Below are positions 8,900-18,319 of a stretch of 64,000 nt of DNA, in pieces. The notes beneath the pieces are model-generated. The model saw nothing but the letters and a program-made list of their open reading frames with translations, was not told where the DNA came from and made no database searches. Positions within the stretch are counted from its first letter, which is position 1; the number at the start of each line of letters is the position of its first letter. Both the position numbers and the translations under genes were made by a program. Source of the DNA: Paraburkholderia piptadeniae. GTDB lineage: Bacteria; Pseudomonadota; Gammaproteobacteria; Burkholderiales; Burkholderiaceae. Location: positions 1 through 64,000 of the forward strand of contig NZ_CYGY02000115.1 of NCBI RefSeq assembly GCF_900007165.1, in the 5' to 3' direction.

Positions 8900-10204
8900 A
8901 TGTCGACAGCATCGAGGAGCGCATCCAGGAGCCTCAATACCCGTGCGGTCACGGCGGCCGTCATCGGTAACGCGCTCGAATGGTATGACTTCACCGTCTT
9001 CGGTTTTCTCACCGTCGTCATCGCGGAACTCTTCTTTCCCACCCGCAGCGACTACTCATCGATTCTCCTCACGACAGCGAGCCTCGGCGTTGCGTTCGTG
9101 ATGCGGCCTGTCGGCGGCATCGTGCTCGGCCTGTATGCGGACCGCGCGGGACGCAAGGCCGCGCTCTCGCTCGTGATCGCGCTGATGACGCTCGGCATTC
9201 TGCTGCTCGCGATCGCACCGCCGTACTCGGCGATCGGCATCGGCGCGCCGATCGTCATCGTGATCGGCCGTTTGCTGCAAGGCTTCTCCGCGGGCGGCGA
9301 GTTCGGCAGTTCGACCGCGCTGCTGATCGAAGCGGCGCCGTTCTCGAAACGCGGCTTCTACGGCAGTTGGCAGATGGCGAGCCAGGCGGCGGCGCTGCTG
9401 CTCGGCGCCGTCGTCGGCGCGCTGGTGACGCGCGGGTTGTCGCCGGACGCGCTCAAGTCCTGGGGCTGGCGCGTGCCGTTCATCATCGGGCTCGTGATCG
9501 GGCCGACTGGCTACTACATCCGCCGGCATCTCGGGGATTCCGAAGCATTTCTGCACGCGAAGCAGACCGCGCGCCGCGCGACGCTCCGTGAGCTTTTCAC
9601 CCACCATAGCCGCGACGTGCTGTGCGGACTCGGCTCGGTGATTGCGCTCACGGTTTCGATCTACGTGTTGATCAGCTATCTGCCGACCTTCGCGGTCACG
9701 CAACTGAAGCTGCCCTACGCCGATTCGTTCACGGCGGTGATAGTCGGCAATCTGCTGCTCGTGGTGCTGTCGCCCGTGATGGGCGCCTGGTCGGACCGCA
9801 TGGGGCGCAAGGGCATTTCCCTGTGGTCGCTGATCCTCACGCTGGTGCTGATCTATCCGCTCTTCGCGTGGCTCGAAGCGGCGCCGAGCGTATCGAAGCT
9901 GATTCTCGTGCAGGCGATCCTGTCGGTCACGCTTTCCGGCTACTACGGCCCGTTCGGCGCGCTGATGGCCGAACTCTTTCCCGCGAACGTGCGCTCGATC
10001 GGCCTTTCGCTCGCGTACAACCTCGCGGTGATGCTGTTCGGCGGCTTCGGCCAGTTCATCGTCGCGTGGCTCATCAAGACGACGGGTTCTCCGCTCGCGC
10101 CGACGTACTACGTGATGTGCGGGCTCGCGCTGTCGATCGTCGCCGTCGCGTGCGTGCCCGCCCAGCGTCACGCCGATCTCGACGCGATGCGCAAGCCCGC
10201 CTGA
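8900..10204 (+). CDS. MFS transporter, metabolite:H+ symporter (ShiA/ProP-like)
   Basis: A 434-residue inner-membrane transporter with about twelve hydrophobic segments. The N-terminus IGNALEWYDFTVFGFL is the hallmark of the MHS branch (ProP, KgtP, ShiA, citrate carriers). The conserved loop between helices 2 and 3 reads YADRAGRKAAL, and a second copy WSDRMGRKG opens the C-terminal half. GRLLQGFSAGGEFGSS matches helix 4 of this family. It should import a small organic acid or osmolyte with protons; the substrate is unclear. It is convergent with the amidase gene. Confidence 0.9.
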   Translation: MSTASRSASRSLNTRAVTAAVIGNALEWYDFTVFGFLTVVIAELFFPTRSDYSSILLTTASLGVAFVMRPVGGIVLGLYADRAGRKAALSLVIALMTLGILLLAIAPPYSAIGIGAPIVIVIGRLLQGFSAGGEFGSSTALLIEAAPFSKRGFYGSWQMASQAAALLLGAVVGALVTRGLSPDALKSWGWRVPFIIGLVIGPTGYYIRRHLGDSEAFLHAKQTARRATLRELFTHHSRDVLCGLGSVIALTVSIYVLISYLPTFAVTQLKLPYADSFTAVIVGNLLLVVLSPVMGAWSDRMGRKGISLWSLILTLVLIYPLFAWLEAAPSVSKLILVQAILSVTLSGYYGPFGALMAELFPANVRSIGLSLAYNLAVMLFGGFGQFIVAWLIKTTGSPLAPTYYVMCGLALSIVAVACVPAQRHADLDAMRKPA

Positions 10205-10232
10205 GTGTTTTCGTCGCGCTCTTCGCGACGGC

Positions 10233-11747
10233 CTAGATTCGCGCGGGCATCAGCGGCGGCCGCCTGTCGAACCACGGACGCGCCGTCTCCAGTTGAGCCG
10301 CGAGCCGCAGCAACGTCGCCTCGCCGCCTTCGCGCGTCGCGAACTGCACGCCGATCGGCAGGCCGCGCGCATTCCAGTAGAGCGGCACGGACATCGCCGG
10401 CTGTCCCGTCAGATTGAAAAGCTCCGTGCAGCCGGCCCACGCGAACGCCTTGTTCGAGACATCCGTCAGCAGCTTGCGCATCAGCGGTTCGACGGGGACG
10501 GTCGTGATCGCGCGCATCTGCATTTTCTCGGCGGCAGTCGGCTGCATCTCGCCGATCTTGATCGGTGCGGACGCAAGCGTCGCGCACAGGATCACGTCGT
10601 AACGCGTCATCAGATCGGCGAGTTTCGCGCTGACGCCGCGCTGCACCTCGAGCGCCTCGGGCAGCTCGCGCTCGCCGAGCTTGCGGCCAATGTGGCCCAT
10701 CGTCCACGTCGCGATTTCGAATTCGTCGCGGTTTGGCTTGCGGCCCGTGATCTGATCGGCCTTTAGCACGAGATTCTCGGCGCTGATCGACCAGATCATC
10801 AGAAACGCTTCGCGAAGACTCGCGAAGTCGATGCCGAGCGAGACGGGTTCGATGCGATGGCCCAGCGACGCCGCGAGCTGCGCGGCATCGTCGAGCGCGG
10901 CGCGGGCGTCGGGGGACAGCGCGGGCGCGAACATCGGGTCCGTCACGAATGCGATGTGCAGCGGCTTGCACGGTTCGCGCGTCGCGGCGAGGAAAGTGCC
11001 GGGCGCGCCCATTGGCTGCTCCGCGTTGCCGGAGGTGAGATCGAGCAGCAACGCGCTGTCGCGCACGCTGCGCGAGACGGCGTGATCGATGCCGAGGTCG
11101 CCGGGCGCTGGCACGGCATTCGTCGGCTGGCGTCCGCGCGACGGCTTGAGTCCGAAGAGTCCGCAGCACGACGCGGGAATGCGGATCGAACCGCCGCCGT
11201 CCGACGCATGCGCGAGCGGCACGATGCCCGCCGCGACGGCCGAGGCCGAACCGCCGCTCGAGCCGCCCGGCGTGTGATCGAGACTCCACGGATTGCGGCA
11301 CGGGCCAAAAAGTTCGGGCTCCGTAAAAGGCATCTGGCCCATCTCCGACGTGCTCGTCTTGCCGAAAATGTTGAGGCCGGCGGCGCGGGTCAATGTGACG
11401 AGCGGGGCGTCTTCGGTGGGAACGTAGTGCCGGTAGTGGCGGCTGCCCATCGACATGCGCAGCCCTTTAACGGGTAGCCCCAGGTCCTTGATCAGATACG
11501 GCACACCTGCAAGCGGTCCGTCGCCGAGATCGTCGGCGCCCGAAGCAAACGCGCTGCCGTTCACGCGCTCGCGCGACGCGCGCTGGCGAGCGGCGTCGTA
11601 ATCCTTCAGAACGATCGCGTTGATTGCGGGATTGGCGGCCTCGGCGCGCGCGATCGCTGTTTCGAGCAGCTCGCGCGCGCTCACCTTGCGTTTGCGCACG
11701 AGATCGGCGAGGCCGATCGCATCATGGTCGAGATAATCGGCTTGCAC
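10233..11747 (-). CDS. Amidase (amidase-signature family)
   Basis: A 504-residue cytoplasmic hydrolase with the complete Ser-cisSer-Lys triad: Lys in GVPYLIKDLG, cis-Ser in TPGGSSGGSAS, nucleophilic Ser in SDGGGSIRIPAS. CGLFGLKPSRGR follows, as in amidases of the AtzF/GatA-like superfamily. Length and the absence of GatA partners argue for a catabolic amidase rather than a tRNA amidotransferase. It hydrolyses an amide to acid and ammonia; the substrate is unknown. The dienelactone hydrolase gene lies just upstream on the same strand, so the two may be transcribed together. Confidence 0.92.
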   Translation of the reverse strand: MQADYLDHDAIGLADLVRKRKVSARELLETAIARAEAANPAINAIVLKDYDAARQRASRERVNGSAFASGADDLGDGPLAGVPYLIKDLGLPVKGLRMSMGSRHYRHYVPTEDAPLVTLTRAAGLNIFGKTSTSEMGQMPFTEPELFGPCRNPWSLDHTPGGSSGGSASAVAAGIVPLAHASDGGGSIRIPASCCGLFGLKPSRGRQPTNAVPAPGDLGIDHAVSRSVRDSALLLDLTSGNAEQPMGAPGTFLAATREPCKPLHIAFVTDPMFAPALSPDARAALDDAAQLAASLGHRIEPVSLGIDFASLREAFLMIWSISAENLVLKADQITGRKPNRDEFEIATWTMGHIGRKLGERELPEALEVQRGVSAKLADLMTRYDVILCATLASAPIKIGEMQPTAAEKMQMRAITTVPVEPLMRKLLTDVSNKAFAWAGCTELFNLTGQPAMSVPLYWNARGLPIGVQFATREGGEATLLRLAAQLETARPWFDRRPPLMPARI

Positions 11748-11801
11748 GACGAAGGCCCCCGCCCGGATTGGTATGTTGTTGACGACACGCGCGGGCTGCC
11801 G

Positions 11802-11844
11802 GTGACGTGACGTACAGAGGTCAGGAGCGACGCAGCCACGTCAC
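11802..11844. repeat. Inverted repeat upstream of the amidase gene
   Basis: GTGACGTG (11802-11809) and CACGTCAC (11837-11844) are perfect 8-bp inverted arms spaced 27 bp, in the 111-bp gap between the amidase and dienelactone hydrolase. A related GTCACGTA/TACGTGAC repeat occurs at 16174-16199. Possible regulator site. Confidence 0.35.
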
Positions 11845-11858
11845 GCCTCTAGCGTAAC

Positions 11859-12557
11859 TTACGCGTGGGTGGCGAGGAAAGTCAGCGTGCGGCCGTGCGC
11901 GAGCGCTGCCGAGTGCTGGTGATAGCTCGCGCGCTCGGAGCAGTTGAAGCCGTGATCGGCGTTCGGGTAGATGTACAGCTCGGCGTCGTCGCGGCCCGCG
12001 AAGCGCTCCTTCACTTCGCCGACGGCCGACAGCGGAATGCCGTGGTCCAGCTCGCCGTAGTGGAACTGCATCGGCACCTTGATCTGCGGCGCCTTGTCGA
12101 GCTGGTTCTGGATGCCGCCGCCGTAATACGACACGGCGATATCGAGCGTACCTTCCGCTGCTGCCAGGTACGCGAGACGTCCGCCGAAGCAGTAGCCGAT
12201 GCCCGCGACCTTGCCCGTCACTTCGGGCATCGCGCGCAGCGCGGCCGCCGTTGCGCCGATGTCCGCGACAGCGAGCTCGACGTTGGTCTTTTGCAGAATC
12301 TCGATGCCCTTGTCGCGATCCGCGCCCACGTACGCGAGTTCGACGCGCGGCTGCGTGCGCCAGAAAATGTCCGGTGCGATTGCGATATAGCCGTCCTGCG
12401 CATATTGATCGACGACGTCGCGAATGTGGCCGTTCACGCCGAAGATCTCCTGAATGATGATGACGGCGGGACCCTTGCCGCTTTTCGGCGTCGACATGTA
12501 CGCGCCAAACGAGTCATTGCCGGTCGGAATGTCGATCCATCGGGAAGTCACGCTCAC
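11859..12557 (-). CDS. Dienelactone hydrolase family protein
   Basis: A 232-residue alpha/beta hydrolase. I choose the GTG at 12557 because AAGGAGA stands about 7 bases upstream and the family normally starts here; the open frame runs on through a microsatellite but has no family homology. The catalytic triad is visible: Cys in GYCFGG (about residue 123), Asp in GELDHGIP and His in ADHGF; the family glutamate is in IIIQEIFGVNGHI. Members open the lactone ring of 4-carboxymethylenebut-2-en-4-olide in chloroaromatic degradation, though many act on other esters. A 7-bp tandem repeat lies 44 bp upstream. Confidence 0.92.
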   Translation of the reverse strand: MSVTSRWIDIPTGNDSFGAYMSTPKSGKGPAVIIIQEIFGVNGHIRDVVDQYAQDGYIAIAPDIFWRTQPRVELAYVGADRDKGIEILQKTNVELAVADIGATAAALRAMPEVTGKVAGIGYCFGGRLAYLAAAEGTLDIAVSYYGGGIQNQLDKAPQIKVPMQFHYGELDHGIPLSAVGEVKERFAGRDDAELYIYPNADHGFNCSERASYHQHSAALAHGRTLTFLATHA

Positions 12558-12600
12558 GTTGTTTCTCCTTGCATAAACGGGGATGCCGCGGTCGGCTGCT

Positions 12601-12648
12601 GCTGTTTGCTGTTTGCTGTTTGCTGTTTGCTGTTTGCTGTTTGCTGTT
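12601..12648. repeat. 7-bp microsatellite (GCTGTTT)n
   Basis: Six perfect GCTGTTT copies (12601-12642) plus a partial seventh, in the leader/promoter region of the dienelactone hydrolase gene. The unit is not a multiple of three and lies outside the chosen reading frame, so copy-number change would alter promoter or leader spacing. Confidence 0.9.
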
Positions 12649-13497
12649 GCACTGCTGTGGGCAGACAATCGTTTGCGCGCGCCTCGCCCGCGGCGGGCGC
12701 TCAGTGTGCCATCAAAAGAAAGCGGCTGCAGCGGGCGCTCGCGCGCGCTGACGGCTGACTGACGCGCTTCGCTGGCGGCGTCGCCCCGTAAGCGGATTGA
12801 AACGATCGCGATGGTTCGCCGGTCCTGCTGCACAGGCTTCGCAGAAGTCGGCGCATGAGTTGCGCGCGTGTCCACGCACTCGTCTGAGGAACGCAATCCC
12901 GAATGCGCCGAATCGACGCAAGCGCTGAGAGAGCGTGAGTGCAGTGATACTGATCGGGGCGCTCTACTGGGAGTTTCGTGTGGGAGCCATGGGCATGCGC
13001 GTGCGTCGAAAACAGAAGGTGGCGCTTTCACCTACTCCCATATATGCGAGTGGCGTATCAGAAAAGTCGAGAGCGTTCTCAGTGCGGCGTTATCACCTTT
13101 GCGTTTACGCGTTATGACGGGATCGGCGCATATCCGCCTCATTAACGGACGATGCCGGCAAAGCTTGAGGCACGCGCTATAGAAGAAAGCTTCGTGTTCC
13201 CGAGAGCCGCATGGATGGCGCTTCCGGGACACCGTTGTGGCCCGATTCACGACTAAATGGGACAAACGCTATTGGTAGTGTTCCCACTTACTCAAAAAAA
13301 CCCCACAAATTAATTTGATGGCCTACACTTGCGCGCAAGCGCGGGGCGCCACCTGCCACAAACAGGCTGGTACGCGTGCTTGCCAAGTGCATGAACGATG
13401 CATCCGGCGGAGTCGTCCACGGGATTTGAGCGACACGTGAAGGAAGCGGGGCACAAGGGCGATTACGTTGTTTTTGGGACCGAAATCGGAGACTTAC
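12649..13497. other. Intergenic region without a confident gene
   Basis: An 849-bp gap between the divergent dienelactone hydrolase and amino-acid binding protein genes. A 60-codon plus-strand frame at 12935-13117 starts with a hydrophobic stretch but its codon use is unlike a gene. The last 200 bp are AT-richer (an A7 run at 13295 and AAATTAATTT), as expected for the promoter of the highly expressed binding protein. I see no RNA gene. Confidence 0.5.
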
Positions 13498-14643
13498 ATG
13501 AACATCAAAATTCAAAAGCTGTTGCCGATCAGCGCTGCGGCGATGCTGTTTGCAACGATGGCGACGACGGCTTCGGCCGACACCGTTGTCAAGATCGGCC
13601 ATGTTGCACCCTTGACTGGGGGCATCGCTCACCTGGGCAAGGACAACGAGAACGGCGCACGTCTCGCAGTCGAGGAAATCAACGCGAAGGGCCTGATGGT
13701 CGGCGGCCAGAAGGTCACGCTGCAACTGGACGCACAGGACGACGCAGCCGACCCGCGTACGGCTACGCAGGTCGCGCAGAAGCTGGTCGACGACAAGGTT
13801 GTCGCCGTGGTCGGCCACCTGAACTCGGGCACGTCGATCCCGGCTTCGAAGATCTATAGCGATGCAGGCATCGTCCAGATCTCGCCGTCGGCAACGAACC
13901 CGGCATACACGCAACAGGGCTTCAAGACGACGTACCGCGTCGTGGCGACCGACGCGCAGCAAGGTCCGGCACTGGCTAACTACGCAGGCAAGGTCCTGAA
14001 GGTGAAGAGCGTTGCGATCGTCGACGACTCGACGGCTTACGGCCAGGGTCTCGCGAACGAATTCGAGAAGACGGCCAAGTCGCTGGGTCTGAACGTGCTG
14101 TCGCATGACGCGACGAACGACAAGGCCGTCGACTTCCGCGCCATTCTGACGAAGATCAAGGGCGAAAACCCGGACGCGATCATGTACGGCGGCATGGACG
14201 CAACGGGCGGCCCGTTCGCGAAGCAGGCGAAGCAGCTTGGCCTGCGCGCGAAGGTGCTGGCTGGCGACGGCGTGTGTACCGACAAACTGTCTGACCTGGC
14301 AGGCGACGCAACCGACAATATCGTCTGCTCGGAAGCCGGCATGGCGCTCGAGAAGATGGAAGGCGGCGCGGCGTTCCAGGCGAAGTATCAGAAGCGCTTC
14401 GGCCAGCCGATCCAGATCTACGCTCCGTTCACGTATGACGCTGTGTACATCGTCGTCGACGCAATGAAGCGTTCGAACTCGACCGATCCGGCGAAGATTC
14501 TCGCAGCGATGCCGAACACCGACTACAAGGGTGTGATCGGCGAAACCACGTTCGACTCGAAGGGCGACCTGAAGCACGGCGTGATCTCGCTGTACAACTA
14601 CAAGGCAGGCAAGAAGACGCTGCTCGACGTCGTCAAGATGTAA
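13498..14643 (+). CDS. Branched-chain amino-acid ABC transporter substrate-binding protein
   Basis: A 381-residue LivK/LivJ-type binding protein from ATG 13498, with CGGAGA just upstream. The signal peptide runs to about TTASA/DTVV. The mature protein opens with VKIGHVAPLTGGIAHLGKD and continues with ARLAVEEINAKG, VVGHLNSGTSIPAS and ISPSATNPAYTQQG, all classic for Leu/Ile/Val receptors. Codon use is strongly biased to preferred codons, suggesting high expression. No permease or ATPase genes sit beside it, so it works with a transporter encoded elsewhere. A strong terminator follows. Confidence 0.95.
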   Translation: MNIKIQKLLPISAAAMLFATMATTASADTVVKIGHVAPLTGGIAHLGKDNENGARLAVEEINAKGLMVGGQKVTLQLDAQDDAADPRTATQVAQKLVDDKVVAVVGHLNSGTSIPASKIYSDAGIVQISPSATNPAYTQQGFKTTYRVVATDAQQGPALANYAGKVLKVKSVAIVDDSTAYGQGLANEFEKTAKSLGLNVLSHDATNDKAVDFRAILTKIKGENPDAIMYGGMDATGGPFAKQAKQLGLRAKVLAGDGVCTDKLSDLAGDATDNIVCSEAGMALEKMEGGAAFQAKYQKRFGQPIQIYAPFTYDAVYIVVDAMKRSNSTDPAKILAAMPNTDYKGVIGETTFDSKGDLKHGVISLYNYKAGKKTLLDVVKM

Positions 14644-14716
14644 GAGCGGTTGTCGCGGGCGGATGAGCGGCTCGCCGCTTTCCGTCTGACGCGAACCGGC
14701 CGGAAGGCCATAAGGA

Positions 14717-14752
14717 GGCACGCGGGTTTCGACCCGCGTGCCTTTTGTTTTT
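14717..14752 (+). terminator. Strong rho-independent terminator
   Basis: GGCACGCGGGT (14717-14727) pairs with ACCCGCGTGCC (14732-14742) around a TTCG loop, followed by TTTTGTTTTT. Confidence 0.95.
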
Positions 14753-14862
14753 CATGCGTGTCGGGCTTGCTTCGCGGGCGCGCGCCTTGCGCATCGCGTT
14801 GCACGTTCGCGCGCAATGCCGGAGATACCGTCGAACGGGACATCAACGTTTTGGGGGCTGTC

Positions 14863-15870
14863 GTGACACGTCTGATCGATGACGAATGGCGTCGCTGGAT
14901 CGCCGAAAACCTGTTGCTCGACGCAGCGCCCGAAACCGTGCATGCCGTACTCGTTCAACACGGGTTCGAGCACGATCACGCGATATGCGAAATCGATAGC
15001 ACGCTGAGAAGCCCTTATTTTCGAGCCGGTTCGCGCTTGCGCAATCGTTTGCGAAAGCGCGAATGGATGCTTTCCGTGTACGGCGACCTGAATCGCATGC
15101 GCGCCGGAGCGGATTCCATCGAACGATGCGCGCGTTTGCCGCGCGATGCGTTTTACGAGCAGTTCTATTTCCAGAACCGGCCTGTGATCATCACGGGCAT
15201 GTTCGATTCGTGGCCCGCGCGCGAGCGATGGAATTTCGACTACTTCCGCGCGCGCTGCGGCGACGCCGTAGTCGAGGTGCAGTTTGGGCGCGATGCGGAT
15301 GCGGACTATGAGATCAACCAGCCCGCGTTGAAGCACACGATGCGTTTTCGCGACTACGTCGATCTCGTCGAGCAGAGCGGCGTGACGAACGACTTCTACA
15401 TGACGGCGAATAACGCATCGCGCAACCGTGGGGCGCTCGCGGCGTTATGGGCCGATGCGCCGCCGATTCGCGAGTATCTGGATGCGAGCGCCGTCGACGC
15501 GGGCTTTTTCTGGTTCGGACCGGCCGGCACGAAGACGCCGTTCCACCACGATCTGACCAACAACGTGATGGCGCAGGTGGTCGGACGCAAGCGCGTGCTG
15601 CTCGTGCCGTTCACCGATACCGTGCACATGTACAACCATCTGCATTGCTACTCGCTGATCGACGGCGGCGCGATCGACGTCAAGCACTTTCCTTCCGTCC
15701 GGCAGACGCGAATGATCGAGTGCACGCTCGAACCGGGCGAACTGCTGTTTCTGCCGATCGGCTGGTGGCATTACGTCGAAGCGCTCGACGCGTCGGTGAC
15801 GATGACCTACACGAATTTTCTCGAACGCAACGATTTCGGGCAGACGTACAGCACGTTTCAAGAGCTTTGA
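14863..15870 (+). CDS. Cupin-like/JmjC-domain Fe(II)-2-oxoglutarate oxygenase-like protein
   Basis: A 335-residue protein from GTG 14863 with GGGGGC upstream; the frame is open earlier but crosses the preceding terminator, so the later start is preferred. The first 90 residues are helical and basic. A cupin_8/JmjC domain follows: FYEQFYFQNRPVIITGM, then the iron-binding FHHDLTNN (His-x-Asp, about residues 228-230), and LFLPIGWWHYVEAL with the distal His. KRVLLVPF lies between. Members hydroxylate protein, RNA or peptide substrates; the target is unknown. No partner genes. Confidence 0.85.
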   Translation: MTRLIDDEWRRWIAENLLLDAAPETVHAVLVQHGFEHDHAICEIDSTLRSPYFRAGSRLRNRLRKREWMLSVYGDLNRMRAGADSIERCARLPRDAFYEQFYFQNRPVIITGMFDSWPARERWNFDYFRARCGDAVVEVQFGRDADADYEINQPALKHTMRFRDYVDLVEQSGVTNDFYMTANNASRNRGALAALWADAPPIREYLDASAVDAGFFWFGPAGTKTPFHHDLTNNVMAQVVGRKRVLLVPFTDTVHMYNHLHCYSLIDGGAIDVKHFPSVRQTRMIECTLEPGELLFLPIGWWHYVEALDASVTMTYTNFLERNDFGQTYSTFQEL

Positions 15871-15924
15871 CCGATCGAGACGACGCGGCTTATGCGACGC
15901 CAGACAACGACGCGGCGATAAATA

Positions 15925-15950
15925 CGGCGGACCGATGTTCCGGTCCGCCG
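15925..15950. terminator. Hairpin between convergent genes
   Basis: CGGCGGACCG (15925-15934) and CGGTCCGCCG (15941-15950) form a perfect 10-bp stem with a 6-base loop. No T tract follows on the plus strand, so any termination would be intrinsic but atypical. Confidence 0.5.
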
Positions 15951-16173
15951 TCCTCCCTGACGCTTCAATTGCCGTCGTTATGTGTTCGGTGGGGCGCTGA
16001 GCATGTCAGCGTTGTGCATTGTCTGATGTTTGAGCAAAGCCTATGCCATTGCGCGCACGGCCTTTGCCATCACTTGGCATCGTCTGGAACCCTAACAAAA
16101 TCAATGGGTTCAGTGCGATCGGCGGAATGCGTGGAGATTTGGCAGGGGGTGACGCGCGGTGAAATGTCCGCGC

Positions 16174-16199
16174 ACGTCACGTAGCACGTTACGTGACGT
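16174..16199. repeat. Perfect inverted repeat downstream of the MFS gene
   Basis: ACGTCACGTA (16174-16183) and TACGTGACGT (16190-16199), spacer 6 bp, sits 45 bp beyond the stop of the minus-strand transporter. It could be a hairpin or a dimeric protein site. Confidence 0.55.
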
Positions 16200-16243
16200 A
16201 GCGCCGCGCGATGCGCCGGCGAGTCCGATGCGAGCGGAAGTGC

Positions 16244-17455
16244 TCAGATGCCGAGCCGGCGCAACACCCTCGGCCCGATGAACGCGACGAGCGCCGCGCA
16301 CAGCGCGACGACGGACAGGCCGATCGGCAGATTCGTCACCTGCGCGACGCCGCCGATGATGACGGGCCCGAGCAGCAGGCCGAAGTACGCGAGGCCCGCG
16401 ACATGCGCGAGACCCTCGGCGGCGTGAATGCCTTTCACGCGCGCGGCTGCCGCGAACAGCACGGGCATCATGTTGGCGAGGCCGAGGCCCATCATCGTGA
16501 AGCCCGTCAGCGCGGCGACGGCGTTCGGCAGGAGCAGCGCGCCGATCATGCCCGCGCACGCGAGCGACGCGCTCGCGGCGGTCAGCTGCGGCGCGCCGAA
16601 GCGCGCGCGCACGGCGTCGCCGGCGAAGCGCGCGGCCGCCATTCCGCCGGAGAAGGCCGCATAGGCGGCGCTGGCGACGGCGGGCGTCGACGCGACGACG
16701 TCGCGCATATAGACGGTCGCCCAGTCGTACATCGCGCCTTCGGCGATCAGCGCAATCAGCGCGATCGCGCCGAGCGCCCACAGCGCCGGCGAGCGCCAGC
16801 GGTTCGCGCGCGGCGTGTGCGCATCGGGATGCTCGGCGTGCGGCACGTGCGGCAACACGGAGGGACACGCGGCGACCAGCACGCCCGCGCTGACGAGCGA
16901 TGCGAGCAGCAGATGCAGCGCGGGCGCCATGCCGTGCGCGAGCGCCGCGCCGCCGACGGCCGCGCCCGCCATCCCGCCGGCGCTGAACATCCCGTGCAGC
17001 GACGACATGATGGGCCGGCCCAGCGCCTCTTCGACGGCGCTGGCCTCGGCGTTCATCGCGACGTCGAGTGTCGCCATGCCGGCGCCGAAGAACGCGAGCA
17101 CGACGAGCAGCATCCAGTACCACGGGACGACGAGAATCAACGCGCCGCAAGCCGACATCGCGAGTCCGCCCGCGAGACACGCGCGGCGCGTGCCGACGCG
17201 CGCAATCCACGGCGCATTCGTCACCATCGCGCCGATCGAGCCGCCCGCGACCGCGAAAAGCGCGAGTGACAGCATCGCGGGATTCAGATGGAAGCGGTCG
17301 CGCACCGTCGGCACATGGACGCCCCACGACGCATACATCATCCCCGCGATGAGAAAGAGCGCCATCGTTGCGTAGCGGGCGCGGTTGCGCGCGCCGACAG
17401 GCAGATTGCGGTGCGCGGCGGGCAGGGAGGCGGAATCGGACGGACGATCGGACAC
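16244..17455 (-). CDS. MFS transporter, YbjJ-like
   Basis: A 403-residue inner-membrane protein from GTG 17455, chosen because the upstream frame lacks a plausible start and MFS homology begins about 25 residues in. About twelve hydrophobic segments are seen. YASWGVHVPTVRDRFHL, GGSIGAMV, FFGAGMATLDVAMNAEA and SSLHGMFSAGGMAGA match the sugar-porter-like YbjJ branch, where the N-terminal helices are the best conserved. Substrate unknown. It is divergent from the flavin-binding-like gene at 17654 and has no operon partner. Confidence 0.87.
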   Translation of the reverse strand: MSDRPSDSASLPAAHRNLPVGARNRARYATMALFLIAGMMYASWGVHVPTVRDRFHLNPAMLSLALFAVAGGSIGAMVTNAPWIARVGTRRACLAGGLAMSACGALILVVPWYWMLLVVLAFFGAGMATLDVAMNAEASAVEEALGRPIMSSLHGMFSAGGMAGAAVGGAALAHGMAPALHLLLASLVSAGVLVAACPSVLPHVPHAEHPDAHTPRANRWRSPALWALGAIALIALIAEGAMYDWATVYMRDVVASTPAVASAAYAAFSGGMAAARFAGDAVRARFGAPQLTAASASLACAGMIGALLLPNAVAALTGFTMMGLGLANMMPVLFAAAARVKGIHAAEGLAHVAGLAYFGLLLGPVIIGGVAQVTNLPIGLSVVALCAALVAFIGPRVLRRLGI

Positions 17456-17653
17456 GGAGATCTCGGCGAATGGGAAGACAGCAGGAGGGAAGGCGCGCTG
17501 AAAGCGATTTTGGATTCTAGCGAAGCATCCCGCGTCGTGCCGGCAAGCCCTTGAACTAATATTGACTTTCCACGCGCGGCGCGTCTGCATCGCATCGGCT
17601 CACCCATTGGATTTTTCGCCCGCCGCGGCACCCATTCCACCGAGGACGCGCAC

Positions 17654-18319
17654 TTGAACATCCCTGCTCACGCTCCGCTGCATCTGCTGCATCAGGCTTC
17701 GATTGGCACGCTCGCGACGCACGCGCGTCAGCCGCAAGGCTTTCCGTATCCGACCGTGCTGCCGTTCGCGCCCGATGCGCGCCACCGCCCGACCATACTC
17801 GTGAGCCGGCTTGCCGAACACACGCGCAATCTGCATTCCGACCCGCGCGCCGGCTTCCTGATCGTCCATGCGCCCGACGGCGATGTGCTCAACGGCCAGC
17901 GGATCACGCTGATCGGCACGTTCGAGCACGTCGAACCGTCGCCGCCCGTGATCCACCGCTACCTCCGCTATCACCCGGACGCCGAACGCTATCTCGTGCT
18001 GGGCGATTTCTCGTTCTGGGTGATGTCGGTCGAACGCATGCGCTACATCGGCGGCTTTGGCGCGATGGGCTGGCTGACGGCGGATGAACTCGATCCGCTC
18101 GGCCCGGTTTCGTTCGACGAAGAAGAGGCGCTGGTCGAATTCTTCGTGCGCCATCCGCGCCGGCCGCCACATGCGCGATTGGCGGGAGTGGACCGCTACG
18201 GCGTCGACCTCGAACTGGCGGGCGCACGCAGCCGTGTTCCGTTCGAGACGCCTGCACCCGATGAGAATGCCCTGCGCGCTGCTTTGGAGGATTGCATTGA
18301 GCGGCTGACGGGTGCGTGA
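17654..18319 (+). CDS. Pyridoxamine 5'-phosphate oxidase-like / HugZ-family protein
   Basis: A 221-residue protein that appears to begin with TTG 17654. The N-terminal two-thirds is a split-barrel flavin-binding domain: IGTLATHARQPQGFPYPTVL, ILVSRLAEHTRNLHSDPRA, ITLIGTFEHV. The C-terminal part (GVDRYGVDLELAGARSRVPF) matches the DUF2470-type tail of haem-utilisation proteins such as HugZ. Members bind haem or flavin, and some degrade haem to free iron. The local evidence supports only the fold. Single gene, divergent from the MFS gene. Confidence 0.82.
   Translation: MNIPAHAPLHLLHQASIGTLATHARQPQGFPYPTVLPFAPDARHRPTILVSRLAEHTRNLHSDPRAGFLIVHAPDGDVLNGQRITLIGTFEHVEPSPPVIHRYLRYHPDAERYLVLGDFSFWVMSVERMRYIGGFGAMGWLTADELDPLGPVSFDEEEALVEFFVRHPRRPPHARLAGVDRYGVDLELAGARSRVPFETPAPDENALRAALEDCIERLTGA

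Noticed and set aside
10212..10230. CGTCGCG/CGCGACG hairpin between the MFS and amidase genes
   Set aside because: No T tract on either strand after the stem, so terminator function is not supported.
12935..13117. 60-residue hydrophobic small protein
   Set aside because: No clear ribosome site and no coding-like third-position pattern beyond the first 30 codons.
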